NCBI GenBank assembly: GCA_019055375.1
Contig: JAHQIW010002079.1
Location: forward strand, 1-64,000
Direction: 5' to 3'
Origin: Parelaphostrongylus tenuis
Taxonomy: Eukaryota > Nematoda > Chromadorea > Rhabditida > Metastrongylidae
Length of the DNA: 64,000 nt
Shown: positions 43,261-55,700 of the stretch, piece after piece
Layout: each line of letters starts with the position of its first letter
Position numbering within the stretch: the first letter of the stretch is position 1
Made by a program: the position numbers and the translations under genes
Notes under the pieces: model-generated
What the model was told of the DNA's origin: nothing
What the model saw: the letters and a program-made list of their open reading frames with translations, nothing else
The model's database searches: none

Positions 43261-43889
43261 TTGTGGTTATTTAACCGCTTTTAGTGGGGTATGATGCTAT
43301 AGTCATCCCAGTAAAGGACAACCGTCTTCACTCTTTGCATTTTTTGTTTTCTACCGAGAAGCTTTTACTTGAACATGGATTGTTCTGGTGGTCCTCAAAA
43401 CGGCCTCTTGCTAATTGGGGTGAGATGCCTGATTGGTGAACTGTAATATGGATGTGAGATTTGTGAAGCTATCGTTCATAGAAGGTAAATCAAGAACAGT
43501 AGTGCGATTATGAACATACGGGAACAATGGCGGCATATGAAATTGTCATAATATGCTACATGATGAAAACAAGGCTCGCCGACAGTGCAGCATAAAAGAG
43601 CACTGCAAAACGCTTGAATTTGGAAAAAGTCGTCAATTCGATTATAAATTCACTCCATTCCATGGCAGTAGTCACTACTGTTGTTATTTCGTCTTGGTTT
43701 CGGTACATTTGGTAGTATTCAGATACCACAGCGCCTTTTGACATTGAGTTGACAAATTCGAAGAAGTTTTTCAGGATTTCACAGTCGTTGATTCGCATGT
43801 GTTTCGTTACTCAGGCTTTTTTTCCATTTAATAAACCAGTTTGAAGGTCTAGAACTGTTTTTTGTAAAGTGTACTTTTTTGTTTTGCAG
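43261..43889. other. no feature seen
   Basis: The signal-peptide exon of the following CAP gene would be expected here, but I could not identify it. Confidence 0.35.
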
Positions 43890-45278
43890 AAGTACGATGT
43901 CCTAACATAGAATTGGACTTTTATTACACATTAAGGAGAATAAATGTTCTCTACAGAAATAACATTCTGAGGTCAGTACTTTGCTTCACACATGTGCTAA
44001 AACAACTACCATTACCAAATCATTGTTTAAGTAGAAAGACTCAATTTCAGAAGTCTTCTTGCGAATGAAATGCAGAAGAACGGGCTCTTCAAGTAACCTT
44101 TCCCCAAGGTCGGCGACATGAGCCTACTGGTGAACAACTCTTTTGCAACACAAATGAATCCGCTGTTTCTCAAGGAATCGTGTTGCTTTTCACATTTATT
44201 CTTCAGAGATACGACTGTGAATTAGAGAAAATTGCTATCAACATTTCCAAGTTGTGCCTCAGATATTTTGATGGAGACTTCAACTTCGTCGGCAGCAACA
44301 ATGCCACTCTAGAATTACCAAAGCACTACAATGATCTGTTTCGCTACCAATACATGTCAGAGAACGTCGATTTGGTGAATTGGAGTCTCCCAGAATCCTT
44401 TCTGAACTTCAATGAAAAGAGATTTTTTGCTTGATGTTTATGCCAAAACAGCAAGAACAAGTGACATATTGTGGAGTGTGGTATCAGATACAATGTAACG
44501 CCCATAAGTGCACTTTTGTCACAGCCCTGTGGTTCTTATCACATTTATAAAAAAAAATAGTGATGAATTTTGGCACTTTATTGATCCGTCTTCACACAGT
44601 ATTTTTTACCCTGCGGATGTGTCTTGGGCTGTACAAGAGCCCTTACCAAACCACATGACATGTTGGCTCAAATAATAATGAAAGGATCTATTGAAATTTG
44701 AGCATGGTCTTAATTAAGCACTCGAAGGAAAGGTATAATGGTAGAAGTCCTCAATAAGCGGCGCACCTCTCGCTAATCTTACGCCAACAACTGACAATCG
44801 GCTGATGATCCCATTTTTTCAGGTGACGATGCTTTATCGGATATTTCAAATTGAAAAGGTATTGATAGCATCAGTCTTGGTTACAACTGATTATGGACGC
44901 TCAAAAATTATATGAGTTTTTGTGGTTCCGTTTTGTTTCCCTTTGAATTTTGGAAGTAGAGAGGAAATTGTTCATTTACAATAGGAAGATAACATCTAAA
45001 AGAGTTTTTGAAATAGATTTTCAGACGGCGAATGCTGCAAAGACTACAATCGGATGTGGGTATACCATTTGCGACCAACCTCCCCAACGTTTCGTGTCAT
45101 TTGTTTGTCAGTATGGGAAACCGTAAGTCATTTGACCATAATAACTTATAGGCAAAGTTCAAATGCATGCATCACTAGGCATGTCAACATCAACGTTCCA
45201 ATCTACAAGGAAGGAGCACCATGCAACAATTGCAGCAAGAGTTGCATCTTCAGTCTTTGCGACAACGAAGCCGTTTGA
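43890..45278 (+). CDS. CAP-domain (SCP/TAPS, ASP-like) secreted protein, partial
   Basis: CAP proteins are secreted, cysteine-rich and expanded in parasitic nematodes (Ancylostoma-secreted-protein type). Exons: 43890-43971 (RCPNIELD, LYRNNILR), 44051-44092 (SLLANEMQKNGLF), 44209 to about 44434 (YDCELEKIAINISKLC), 45025-45122 (KTTIGCGYTICDQPPQRFVS, VCQYG) and 45152-45278 (NVPIYKEGAPCNNCSKSC and stop). The last two join in frame (98 bases, phase 2) at GTAAGT/TTATAG. The exon with the H-x-T-Q segment and the donor of exon 3 were not found, and a hammerhead repeat fragment sits in that gap (44630-44745). It may be a diverged gene or an early pseudogene. Confidence 0.62.
44630..44745 (+). repeat. 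H2 repeat fragment
   Basis: GGCTGTACAAGAGCCC, ACCACATGACATGTTGGCTC, ATTGAAATTTGAGCATGG and CGAAGGAAAGGTATAATGG match the segment just downstream of the H2 hammerhead; the ribozyme itself is absent. Confidence 0.65.
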
Positions 45279-46235
45279 TTTTCACTTTGAAAAAGACTTG
45301 TGCAAGCTATGTCTATTTTTCAGTGCTAGCAGAACTTCAGAATCAAAGACACAACCCAGGTTATGGCAGACAATACCGTTTATACTATGCCTTTATCAAA
45401 TCATTGTGAAATCAACACTCGAACAAGAAGCATAAAAAATGAGCAACATTCAGAAATTTATTTTCGCATTCTATTTGATTCTCATAAATTCAAATTCTCA
45501 ACACTGAGAGACAGCTGATGGCAATTTCTTACATTTGAAAAATAAGGAATGCAGGAGAGATGAAGATAGTGAAAAACGTTTCAGTTTCACATTTGAACAG
45601 TGATTCATGCACATTTGGCGTAAGTTCAAAGCGGTGATGCAGACATATTAGTAATGGACAGGCTAGAAGCACGAGATTCCATAACGACTCAAAATCATGT
45701 GACTAAACAACGAACCAATCGTGTAACAGGCTGAATTATCATATTAAATCTAAGCATTGCGTTGTACAAAGAATTTATGTAGAACAACCAATCCTTCAGT
45801 CTTATTCCTTAGAGAGTAAGAAGCAACGATATGCGGCATTCCTGTACAAATTCTAAGCAGCTACACTTCTTTACATTTGCAATACCTTATACCTAATTAG
45901 GACAGTATCAAGATGTAGTGAAGATCTTTTACGTATTCACCGTCACTTGAATTTTTAATTGTTCTCACACTTTCTATAAATCCATTTTTCTTTTGATTCC
46001 TCTAACGTCAGATGTCAGAGAATATCACGCCGATTTTGCAGATTCGTGATGAGAGTTCTAACATAAATAGATTTAGTGAATTCTCCAGTGAGAAATGCTG
46101 CAGCAACAAAACTCAGTTTAACTAGCCTATGCAGTAATTCTACCCAAAATTTCGAGTTGCTCGTTTGTCGATAAGGAGCTCCGCATGTAAATCAACCACA
46201 CTGACTTCTTTGAACCTAGCTTGAATTCTTTAGAA
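45279..46235. other. no feature seen
   Basis: Between the CAP gene and the second CAP exon; no further exon recognised. Confidence 0.35.
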
Positions 46236-46340
46236 CTCCAGATATGTCAATTTCGACCTTCCGATCTACAAGAAATCTGCCATGTAACACTTGCAAAAAA
46301 AGCTACTCTGCAGATCTCTCTGCAACATCACACATACTAT
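46236..46340 (+). pseudogene. second CAP last-exon copy
   Basis: After an acceptor-like CTCCAG, the frames give NFDLPIYKKSA and, one base shifted, LPCNTCKKSYS, matching NINVPIYKEGAPCNNCSKSC of the exon at 45152. The frameshift and lack of neighbouring exons mark a remnant of a tandem CAP gene. Confidence 0.5.
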
Positions 46341-48489
46341 GTCCTAATAAAAATTCATTTCAACGATGTTATCCGATTCGTATAGGTCAGTCATATTCTT
46401 CGTTCACGAAAACAACTTCGAGTGTTAACAAGCCTGACACGACGCAGAAGAAACAATAGAAAAACATGCAGAGAATGAGAACAAGGAGAAATAATATCCC
46501 ACTTTCCTATTGCTGCGTGCTATCAAAGAAAATTCAAGTAGTTGAAAGCGAAACACATCTTCTGGTACAAACTGTTTTCAACAGAGATTTTCCCAGAGAC
46601 AAGGGAATCGCATTCATTGATATCAAATGTTTTTACATACTATCTCTCAGTGTGATTCCAAAATTGTTCTTGTTAATGAAAATGTTGATTGACACCGAAA
46701 AGAAGATTTGACTGAAGGGTCAGTAAATGGGCGAAGAATAAGATTACACTAAGATTTCATTAATATGAAGATAGAGAAGGGAAAACACGTCAGCAATTAT
46801 TATGGAAACTACAACCACATTAAGATATAAGGCTTTGCTATGTGGACAAGATCACTTTTTTTTCCTGAATTCTTCAAATTAGTCAGATGAACAGGGAAGA
46901 TTTTTGCCAAAAGTGAGTGTGAGGTGTTAATTGGTTTTGAATATGGACTCGTTTCACGCTGTTGGACTTCGCAAATCTAAAAAAAAGTTCCAAGTGCGAA
47001 ACCCAATTTTTTGGTTTTTATAAAGCACTAAGAAGTCTATACAAGAAACCAAAAACATTTTGAGTCCTTGAGATATCTATTGCTTGGTTTTGGAACTACT
47101 TGAGAAAGGCTCTGGTCAGCGAAATATCTATGAATGGGGAACAAATATATTACTTTTGCTTTTTCAGTGCAGTAATAGTGCCCTTCTGAAAGTGAAATAC
47201 TCCATTCAAGTTGTCTTGATTTAGGCTATCAATTGATTATATAAATATTGGAAACGACCAAAAAATACGTTTTTTTCCAATGTATCGAAGTGAGGAGAGG
47301 ATAGTAATCAATTTTCGCAAACTTGCAGCGTAATACCAGGATCATTGTAGAAGCCAACCAGATTACTGACTCCATAAGATTTGATCTAAAAACGTATTTT
47401 TTGGTAGTTTCCAATGGTTGGTTATAAAAACTCCGGAGGAAGAACTTTGGTCAGCGAGAAATCTTTCAAAAAGAAAGAAAATTCTGTTTTTATTCTTTCA
47501 TCACAATAACAAAGGTACTGTGATAGTGAGATATACCATTCGAATTCTTCTGATTTGTGCTATCGAGCGACTAATTGAACATTGAAAACGGCCAAGAAAT
47601 ACGTTTTTTCAAGAAATCGCAACGGAGAGCAGACGATACGAACTTCGTTTTGGAGAAGGACGTTCTGATGTGTTAGTGGAGCGAAAAGATTATTAAGTTC
47701 CACACTCGGCGCCTTGTCGATAGCTCAGCGCAATTTAATGAGGCATGCGGCGCGCTGAGTCTAAAACTCAATATTCTTTTAGTTGTAGCGACGCGCTAAC
47801 AAATCTTTCTCTTAAACTAAGCATGCACTTGAAATTGATAAGATTTGCGCTATTTAACAGGTCTGAAAGCCTGAGAGAGAAAAGTCGTGTATAGCGAAAA
47901 ATTTTCATATCTGCCCCAGATTTATTCCTGTTGCTACAGCTCGCAAAGAAACTTTCTTCAAAAGGCAAGCACACTATTGAAATCTTCGACATTTGAGATG
48001 GACTGGTCACTGAACGGCGGCGGCTTCTCTGCCAGTGTTGCAGTATACGTGCAGATAACGGTGGAAGACATATGCGCCGCATGTGCAATGCAATCTTAGT
48101 TTCAGTGTTAGCGCAATAAGGAGATTTCTTGGAAAACAAAAAGCGCTATTAAATTTGCCGAGAATGTGCTATCGAAGATTTACTGGACTTTTGGGAAAAT
48201 TTCGCTCATCGAAAGATGATTGAGTGTTAAGACATTTTCTTTCCACTCTTACGGCTTAATATAGGGGCCTTTCAAAAAACAAGGTACGCCGTACAATTTT
48301 TTTGAGATTAAAGCCCACAAACAACTTAAAATGTCTTGAAAGAGTACAAAATATGTTCTTAGGATCAACTCCCATGACCGACTAACATTTAACCTTGGCA
48401 TCTATTGAATATCTCCTTGTTACTATCTTACTCAGCAGTACGAGGCTATTAATCTGAAGATTTATTCGGTACAGATGAACAGTACAGTG
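46341..48489. repeat. interspersed repeat region, no gene
   Basis: Blocks around 47160-47280 and 47510-47620 are imperfect copies of each other (GAAACGACCAAAAAATACG and AAAACGGCCAAGAAATACG). The 47640-47880 and 48230-48300 parts match 10490-11400. I see no transposase or reverse transcriptase. Confidence 0.45.
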
Positions 48490-48503
48490 AACTTGATCGT
48501 GAT

Positions 48504-48539
48504 GGCTGACGTTTCGGCTTTTCCGCCCTCTTCAAAGCC
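48504..48539 (-). ncRNA. degenerate hammerhead at PLE end (copy 2)
   Basis: Minus strand: GGCT stem I, core TTGAAGA (first C changed to T), stem II GGC/GCC with loop GGAAAA, GAAA, stem III ACGT, AGCC. Same design as copy 1, with the core mutated. Confidence 0.5.
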
Positions 48540-48707
48540 TGAAAGAGTCAGATATGCAAAACACTCAGACAAGCACTTTCATAACTAGAGCAGAACAGTT
48601 TACGCACCTTTTTGTTTTATGGTCTAGTGAGATGTTATGTGGACCCACCGCTAACAGTCTTGTATGGACGAGGACTGTGCGTGAGGGGTGGGGTCACGTG
48701 AGCCAGG

Positions 48708-49391
48708 CTAGAAGAATGATCCGAGATACGGCCCGAATTCACTTGTTATGACAATAGATTCGTCTTTGCGGTTCATCTTGGGGCTTTTGGCGTGGATCCA
48801 AAACGCTTTGAGTGTGTTTCGCGCTGAGATCTTTTGCTCCCGGACGAGAAAAGTGACTTTGACTCCAAAACCATCCTTGTTGTGTATCCGTATTTTTTGC
48901 GCCCCCAACGAAGTTTTCATGCCATTATTACGCAGTCCGGTTAGGTGTTCTTCTAAGCGGATGTAAAGTGGTCTTCCCGTTTCGCCAATATATTTGTATC
49001 CGCACGTTTTGCAAGCGATCAGGTAAACTGTGCCTAAACTCATGCAGTCTCCGTCGTTACCGTTTGGGCATATTATGCAATCGTTTGTGGAACAGAGAAG
49101 ATCGTATAGGCTGTTACGGGCTAAATGGTGTTTGAGAGTCATAGGTGGTATTTCGATCACGGATACCGATTCTGCTAGACCTGTTCTTTTCAAACATCGC
49201 TCTATAGGTGTACTTATTTCGTCCGAAATGAAGGGTAGGATGAACGGAATTTTATTGTCATTGCTTCTGTCGTTGAAGTGTTTAACCTTTCCTCTGAACC
49301 GATCCTGATGTGTTACACTTTCGTAGCCATTGGAGATGGCTATTTTGCGTGCCAAATTCAAGATTTTTCTTCCTCTTCCCTTCCTGTGCAC
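48708..49391 (-). pseudogene. PLE linker and GIY-YIG endonuclease (copy 2)
   Basis: Open for 227 codons: LNLARKIAISNGYE linker, LCSTNDCIICPNG (CX2C pair), GTVYLIACKTC and KYIGETGRPLYIRLEEHLTG (GIY-YIG core and catalytic Arg), then a C-terminal stretch ending FGPYLGSFF. The start codon shown by the frame is not real: a frameshift near 49370 joins it to the RT. Confidence 0.78.
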
Positions 49392-50484
49392 ACGCCAGAG
49401 GCTGTGCGGAACATGTTTCTTATAAGTGATCGTTTGGTGTGAGAAGGATGAGAGGAGAGGTACTGAACCAAAATATTTTTATTCCTTGCCTTTCGATACC
49501 ATTTTTCAGTGTAGCCATTTTTGGAAAGGTTAACTTGAACGTTGAAGAATGGAAGACAATCATTATGGGGCTTTCTCTCGGGTGACTTTATGTACTGCGA
49601 TTGTGCGTTAAGTAATTCAAAGCATTTGTCCATGTCCTCTCGTGCTGAACATATGACAAAGCAGTCGTCATTATATCTGCAGTAGAGTGGTGGCCCGAGA
49701 TTGAGCACCGAGGCTTCGACTTTAGACATAAACGCAATGGCAAGGCTTGGTGCCAGTCGTTCTCCCATGGCCAATCCTCTAAGTTGTTTGCAGTGTGTTC
49801 CGGACCATCTGAACTCTGAGCAGTCTAGGCAGTTTTTTAAGAGGATTAAAGCTGCTGACTTGAAAAGCCATACATATTTAATGCTCCTTCATGCTGTGTG
49901 AGGAGCTCGCAGCTGGTTTGTAATGCGGAATCATTCGATACCTTTGTGTAAAGAGATGTTACGTCGAATGATTCCATAACGCACGCATTGTTGGAGGGCG
50001 TATTACGTGGATGATCCAGAAACATTTGGGTGTTGGTGATGTTGGGCCGAGATGCGTCTTAATAATTGAGTGAGTATTACGTTTATAAACCAAGCTATCC
50101 TGTCCGTTGGCCCGTCCACGCAACTAATGATGGGTCTTGTTTTGAACTTTGAAGGATCGGTAGACCTGAAATCATCAGTGGTAGTTAACTTGTGAGTCTC
50201 TATAAGTAGATATAGGACGGGACATGATGGTCTGGCCAATTTTGAGCTGTGTAATTACGGGTGGTTTCAAACCTGCTGCTCTTGCCAATTGGGCCCATTC
50301 CGTATTTGATTTTCGGTACTGACTTCAAAATTCCTTAGCAGACAATGGGAAGTATAGGGAACGGTCTTCTAGATGTTTTTCCGTATACCGACATCCAACT
50401 GACGAAGGATTACACAAACTCTCCGCCTTTATCACTAATCGATAGTCTGATAGTCTTAAATCTTATCAGTTCTCGGACTTTCCG
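49358..50484 (-). pseudogene. PLE reverse transcriptase (copy 2)
   Basis: Has KVRELIRFKTIRLSISDKGG, CPVLYLLIETHKL, DRIAWFINVILTQLLRRI, AMGERLAPSLAIAFM (motif B) and LYCRYNDDCFVI (motif C). The YIDD box of copy 1 is YNDD here; both catalytic Asp residues remain. Motif A lies in a shifted frame near 49950. Confidence 0.75.
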
Positions 50485-50775
50485 GAGGTGGTCCGGACAC
50501 GTAGGATGCACTTCAACGACGACCGATGAACGAGAACCGTTACCGACTGAATTCCTCGAGATATCAAGCGCTCCACAGAAAGACCACCGGCCCGATGGTC
50601 CGATTTCTCCACGAAAGGCATAAAATAAATATATGATGCTGAGTGAATTCGTAGAGCGTGGAGGACCCACTGGTTGTTCTTGCACGCGATAAGGAAAAAC
50701 GGAAGTGTTGCTGGCACCCTCTCGAGTACTCGACGATTAACGGCACAACAGTTGATACAGGTGATATAAGCGAAT
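50485..50775 (+). mobile_element. RTE retrotransposon 3' fragment
   Basis: TVTDxIPRDIKRS, RPPARWSDF, WRTHW and related pieces parallel the element at 20545-21170, with stops, and the nucleotide match runs to GTTGATACAGGTGATA. It begins exactly where PLE copy 2 ends, so it either inserted there with 5' truncation or marks a recombination point. Confidence 0.65.
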
Positions 50776-50810
50776 TGAAAACAAAAAAAAACAAAAATAC
50801 TACCTTAGAG

Positions 50811-51275
50811 GTGAGTCGAACCCGCTCCTCATCCGTACCGGAGACGTGTGCTACCACTACACCACCACAGAGGCCACTCAGAATTTCTGCTCACTACTCA
50901 ATTCTCCTAAGTGTGTTTGAAGCATCATAAATCTGCGAGAAAGCAGTAAAACATTAGAAATATTGAGTATCACATCCACAATGGCTTCAGCTTAACTGGG
51001 TTCATATCGCGATATTGCTTACCTGAGCATATATGTTAATGGGTGGTGGCTCATGGCTATTACAGTGAGATATTGAAGAATGAGCAGTGGGGTAAGCGGT
51101 GGCTTCGGTTGTGTAGTGGTAGCTCGCGTCCCTGCTATGAGTGAAATGCGGGTTCAATTTACGCCTGAGGTAGAATTTTTGCTCACTACACAATTCTCTT
51201 AAGTGGATTCGAAACATCATAAAACTGCGACAAATCAGTAGAACACTAAAACTGTTGAGTATTACAACTTTCATG
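50811..51275. repeat. tRNA-like SINE pair (family S4) with two direct tails
   Basis: A minus-strand tRNA-like head (50811-50875; TGGTGGTGTAGTGGTAGC, GGGTTCGACTC) is followed by a plus-strand tail (CTCACTACTCAATTCTCCTAA). A complete plus-strand unit follows: head 51100-51169 (GTTGTGTAGTGGTAGC, GGGTTCAATTTACGCC) and tail CTCACTACACAATTCTCTTA. The heads are inverted to each other but the tails are direct. Confidence 0.6.
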
Positions 51276-52784
51276 TCTTAGATGGAATTACCATAGTCCC
51301 AAGAAAGCCCAAATCACTGTTGCAAGCGATTTTCGAAAGCAATGCTTCCCTCTTTTGATTTGACTGGTAAATGCGGTAATCCCTCCCTTTTGGCTTACTA
51401 TATCGCTTCTCTGACTATGTCTCAGCTCTTCTTTTGAATTGATTGTTATTGTAGCTCTAGCGAGACTATGCTATTCATGTTAACTTGACGGAGCACATTA
51501 CATTGTCAGCTGGTTCAGAACCGTCCATATTACCGTCTATGGAACAAAGACAAGATGTATAGACTACGCTATGTCCGCATCAAAGAGCGCCTAAATGGAA
51601 AGTCGGAAACTAAGCAAAGTGCACTATAGATAAGCGCAGGTTACAAAAACAGAGCGATGACGATTTTGAGGTGGCACTTACATTTCTGAGGCAGGATTTA
51701 AGACAACTGCTCAAAATTCTGCAATGATTAGAAAGAGGCATGACTACTACAGTGATGTAACTTGTTATCTGTCTTATTTCATGATCTGGGTAAGATTCAA
51801 TGCTCATAATTTGAGAGCAGCACATGAATGACTACTCTATTCCAGGCGTTGGACATGGACTCTCAAGATAAGGTGGATGTTGAATTGTATTCTGCCTGGT
51901 TTCGATTATAATTATTAATATTTACTGAACAATTAGGTATTTCTAGTGCGATCCACTTGGCCACGCACGTAGTTATGGAAACTAGACTCATCTGAGAGGC
52001 TTTTTGAAATGAAGTGATAAAACCGCGGCAAGCAAAAACTCCTTATGTCAAGCTTCCTTCTAAAATAATTCATGTTTGTCAGCTTCTTTCAAAGAAATCC
52101 AATTGGTTTTTGGTAAGGTAGCACTGCAAGTACCACTATGAGGCTAATATGAAGAAAAATTTCCTCTGGGCCGGTTTCATTACATGGGAATACCTTGGAA
52201 AGTGACTCAGCAATAATGAAATTTATAAGCTGTTCATGAGCCAATGCCATTCCAGAGGCGAACGCTTTTTTTATTCTTACACTTCGACTTCCACAGTAGA
52301 GCAATCTCTGAATGCCTCACTAATACAACTCGCAAAAGTAGTACTTTCTCGATAACTTTCAGTTAGCTTCAGCCAAGATTTAACTACTTTTTAGTGGGCA
52401 GATGAATACATTTTGAATGAGCCTTGGAGTGTTGTGGCAGTAATTCCCATTCAGTTGTTTATTCTGAATCTTCTAATTTTTCGCAATTTGTTACTTTTCT
52501 AATTTGTTTCTTTATGGTCACTAGTGAAATGCAAAAGAGAGAGCTTTCTCGATTCACGAGAAGAAAAAGTTCTGTGAATTTCTCACTTGCACTTCTGTAA
52601 AGCCGCTAAACTTAGATTCATTACATTGTACGCTTTCTAAATTTCACTGCACCACTCTGACTAGTAGACACCCATGTGACTACCAACTTATTGCAATTGT
52701 TACGCTACATATCGTTTAAATGAAAATGTTTGTACCAGCATATGACAGGACAGTTCAGTTTTTACCGATAGAACCACTTGTCGA
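51276..52784. other. no feature seen
   Basis: No exon or shared repeat recognised. Confidence 0.3.
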
Positions 52785-55700
52785 GAAGAAGTGCTATCCG
52801 AACGACCCGATGCCAACATTCAAAGTCCTCGATTCAATACATTTGTCACATCGGTCTGGACCAATTCGCCATAGTGATGTTTGTGGTCTACACAGAAATT
52901 TTCTTTACATAACGAATTTAGATAATGATGAGAACTGTTCAATCCGATAGAAATCCTAAAATTGACGTGAAATTACTGGGAGCGAATGTGATGCCACTGC
53001 GTTAGGCACTGCATAGTACCCATTCCTCCAGCTCCCACAACAATAGCGCAAATTCCCGTCACTGTATTTCCGACGATGATACAGCGCCGTGAGTTCATGC
53101 TCATCATCACCGTAAAAAGCCATAAGTTTTGGAAAGCACCTTCTTCCCTTAAAAGAGAAAACTGTAGGATGTAGAAAGTATTCCAAGCAATGATTTCCTT
53201 TTATTTGCTCTTAAGTCCTTTAACCCTTTCGGGATCACCAGTTGTAATTGCCACACGCAGTGCCAATCGCCGTTTTGGTACTTGATTAGGGTTTTTTGAT
53301 CGCTTTGGAATCATCTTATGGGGTTTTTAGAGATAATTCGATAGTTTGAGATTTTCTCTACACCCTCGTAAAATTTTAGGCCATATAACGTTTATGTTTG
53401 AAAAGAAAAGCTCTCTTTTGCTACGAAGTCACAGTGATGTTGGCAATCTGGCAATCGCAATAACCTGGGTAAAGAATATAATGATAGAAATCGATCAGTT
53501 TTTGATATATTTTATAATAAGCAACACTTAAGATTTCTAATAGTGACTGGAAATTTGAAAACAATGAGCAGTATGTCAAAAGAAGCTGTAGCACAATGCA
53601 TTCGAAACCACGTCATCGATAATTCTTGCCATAACCAAGTTATTGTAGTTGGTATTTGTTCATTTTCAATATTTTATATAATTATGCACACGAGGGGATG
53701 GGAATTCATGGATTACAGAAGGTTTCTGTTCAAGAAAGGTCAATCATATTCAGGAGAAAGCAGGCTACCCATTTTATCATTGTTTCAATAATCCAAGTTT
53801 TATTCATAGTCTGGGTGTAGAGACCTATGTTTTCCTGACAGTCGAAGCTTGGTACTTCGACAATGCGGTGGATTGACTGCTTTATCAAGTTCTCAAAATA
53901 TGATGATTTCACATTAGCTACAAGCTGTTCTAGTAATCGCATAATCTGAGCAATGTAATTCTAACGAAAATAATCAAATCTATTGTCTATGTTACTGCGA
54001 CAAATTAGATCCGTATGTAAGTTGATTTTGTAAAGCTGCTAGTTGTTAATATTGTGAGAGAAATTATGCCCTAATCAAATACTATGAATATAAAGTCTTC
54101 TACGCTAGTGAAACTTGAAATCTTACACACTGCCTTTGAAGACGATTTGCGAACTTTTGTCAGACGTGTACTTTGTGAATGCAAATGAGTGTTGTGAAGC
54201 TGCCACAGTTTCTTAGCAATAGATTTCATCCTAGACGAAGATTTCTGTACACTCTGAGAGATTTGCATTTCGCGACAACTCCAAGTCGGATGGAAAGGAC
54301 AGACTCACATAATCAAAAATTTTCCGTAACTTGTCAATAGGACTTGCCAAGTCGTATTTAGACCTGCGAATAACTTATGCATCGACGAATTAATGGTATC
54401 TTTCAAGGGAAGAATCGTTTTTTCGACAACATTCTCCCAGCAAGAGATACAGGTACTGGATTAAACTATTCAAACTGTGCAGTGTAAGAGGATATACGTA
54501 TAACTCGATTCCATACGCAGGTCACAGGCACAACTCCCAAACGCGCGAGACGAATTGCAGACAATAATGTAATGGATCTTATGGAAGGCTTGCTAGCTGA
54601 GGGCTGAACCTCTACACTGACAATCGGTACACTAATGTTGAACTTGCAGAGGCTTTGTTCCAGAAGAAAACGCACTTGATCGGAGCGTGCAGAAAGAATA
54701 GACGAGGATTACCTAGGGAATTTATGCAATTCCTACTAGAGAAAGGGCAGACATTGGCCCTACAAATTAAGAAAAGAGTGATAGTGCTCAGATGGAATGA
54801 CAAGACAGATTTAGTGATGATTTCTACCGCACACAGTCCCACCATCAATCCAACGACGAGGAAATTTTCATGCCGAGCAGAGTTACAACAAGCAGAAGTT
54901 GCTCGTCGGTTTCGCCGACCAAATAGCTGCCCATTGCTTATACACCAGGACGATATGTAAATAGTGAGTGTATTTAGCTGCAATATTGCTTCGCAATATC
55001 TAACTCCACAGTTCAGGTACATCATCGTGTTCCTCCACCTGGTGACGCATATGTGTCTGATGAAAGCGTGCAGAGTCTACAAAGACTGCGTGAAGAAAAT
55101 TTCGTTCTCCGATTTCAAGATGAGTGTTTATCTCAAAGCTTACAAGATCATGTCGCTCCACAACCGGCATGCAGACGTATTCTCGAAGTCACGTTGCCCC
55201 GTCGTGGACGTTGTATTGGATGTTATAGATAATTGTACTATGTGTAAATACTGCTTATGCTCGAAACCAAGCTAAAAGAGTAAGCGTGAGGTGCAGTCGA
55301 TGTAAGCAGCATATTTGTTTACCTTGTTTCAATACTGCTCATTGGAGATGTGTTGTTAGGCGTTTTGACATTCGCCAAATTGTATAATTCAGGTCGAAAA
55401 ATCATGTCGTATGGTACTGGAAACATTCACAAACCGAGAACTGATTATTTTAGGACTTGATGTTTATTGTTATAGAACGCATATTCTGTTGAATGCAACG
55501 AGCAAAATTCTATGCAACGCGGGTGAATGTTGACAAGTACTGACATTTAGATGGATAAATATTTCAGGCAAAAGACTACCAGCATCAGTGAAAGGCTTGA
55601 ATATTTTGGTTGAGATTTATGCAATTTCTCCAAAGAAGTACTCTACAAATTGATGATTGTGGGCTTTGGCGTGTACCATAAGTGGTACACGCGGTCTTCG

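Larger units (their letters stand above)
48490..50484 (-). mobile_element. Penelope-like element copy 2, 5'-truncated
   Basis: On the minus strand the RT (50484-49360) is followed by GIY-YIG (49391-48708) and the terminal hammerhead (48539-48504), the standard PLE order. The 5' side is cut at 50484, where an RTE fragment begins. Frameshifts at several points (near 49370, 49780, 50000 and 50250) inactivate it. Roughly two-thirds amino-acid similarity to copy 1 by eye. Confidence 0.78.
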
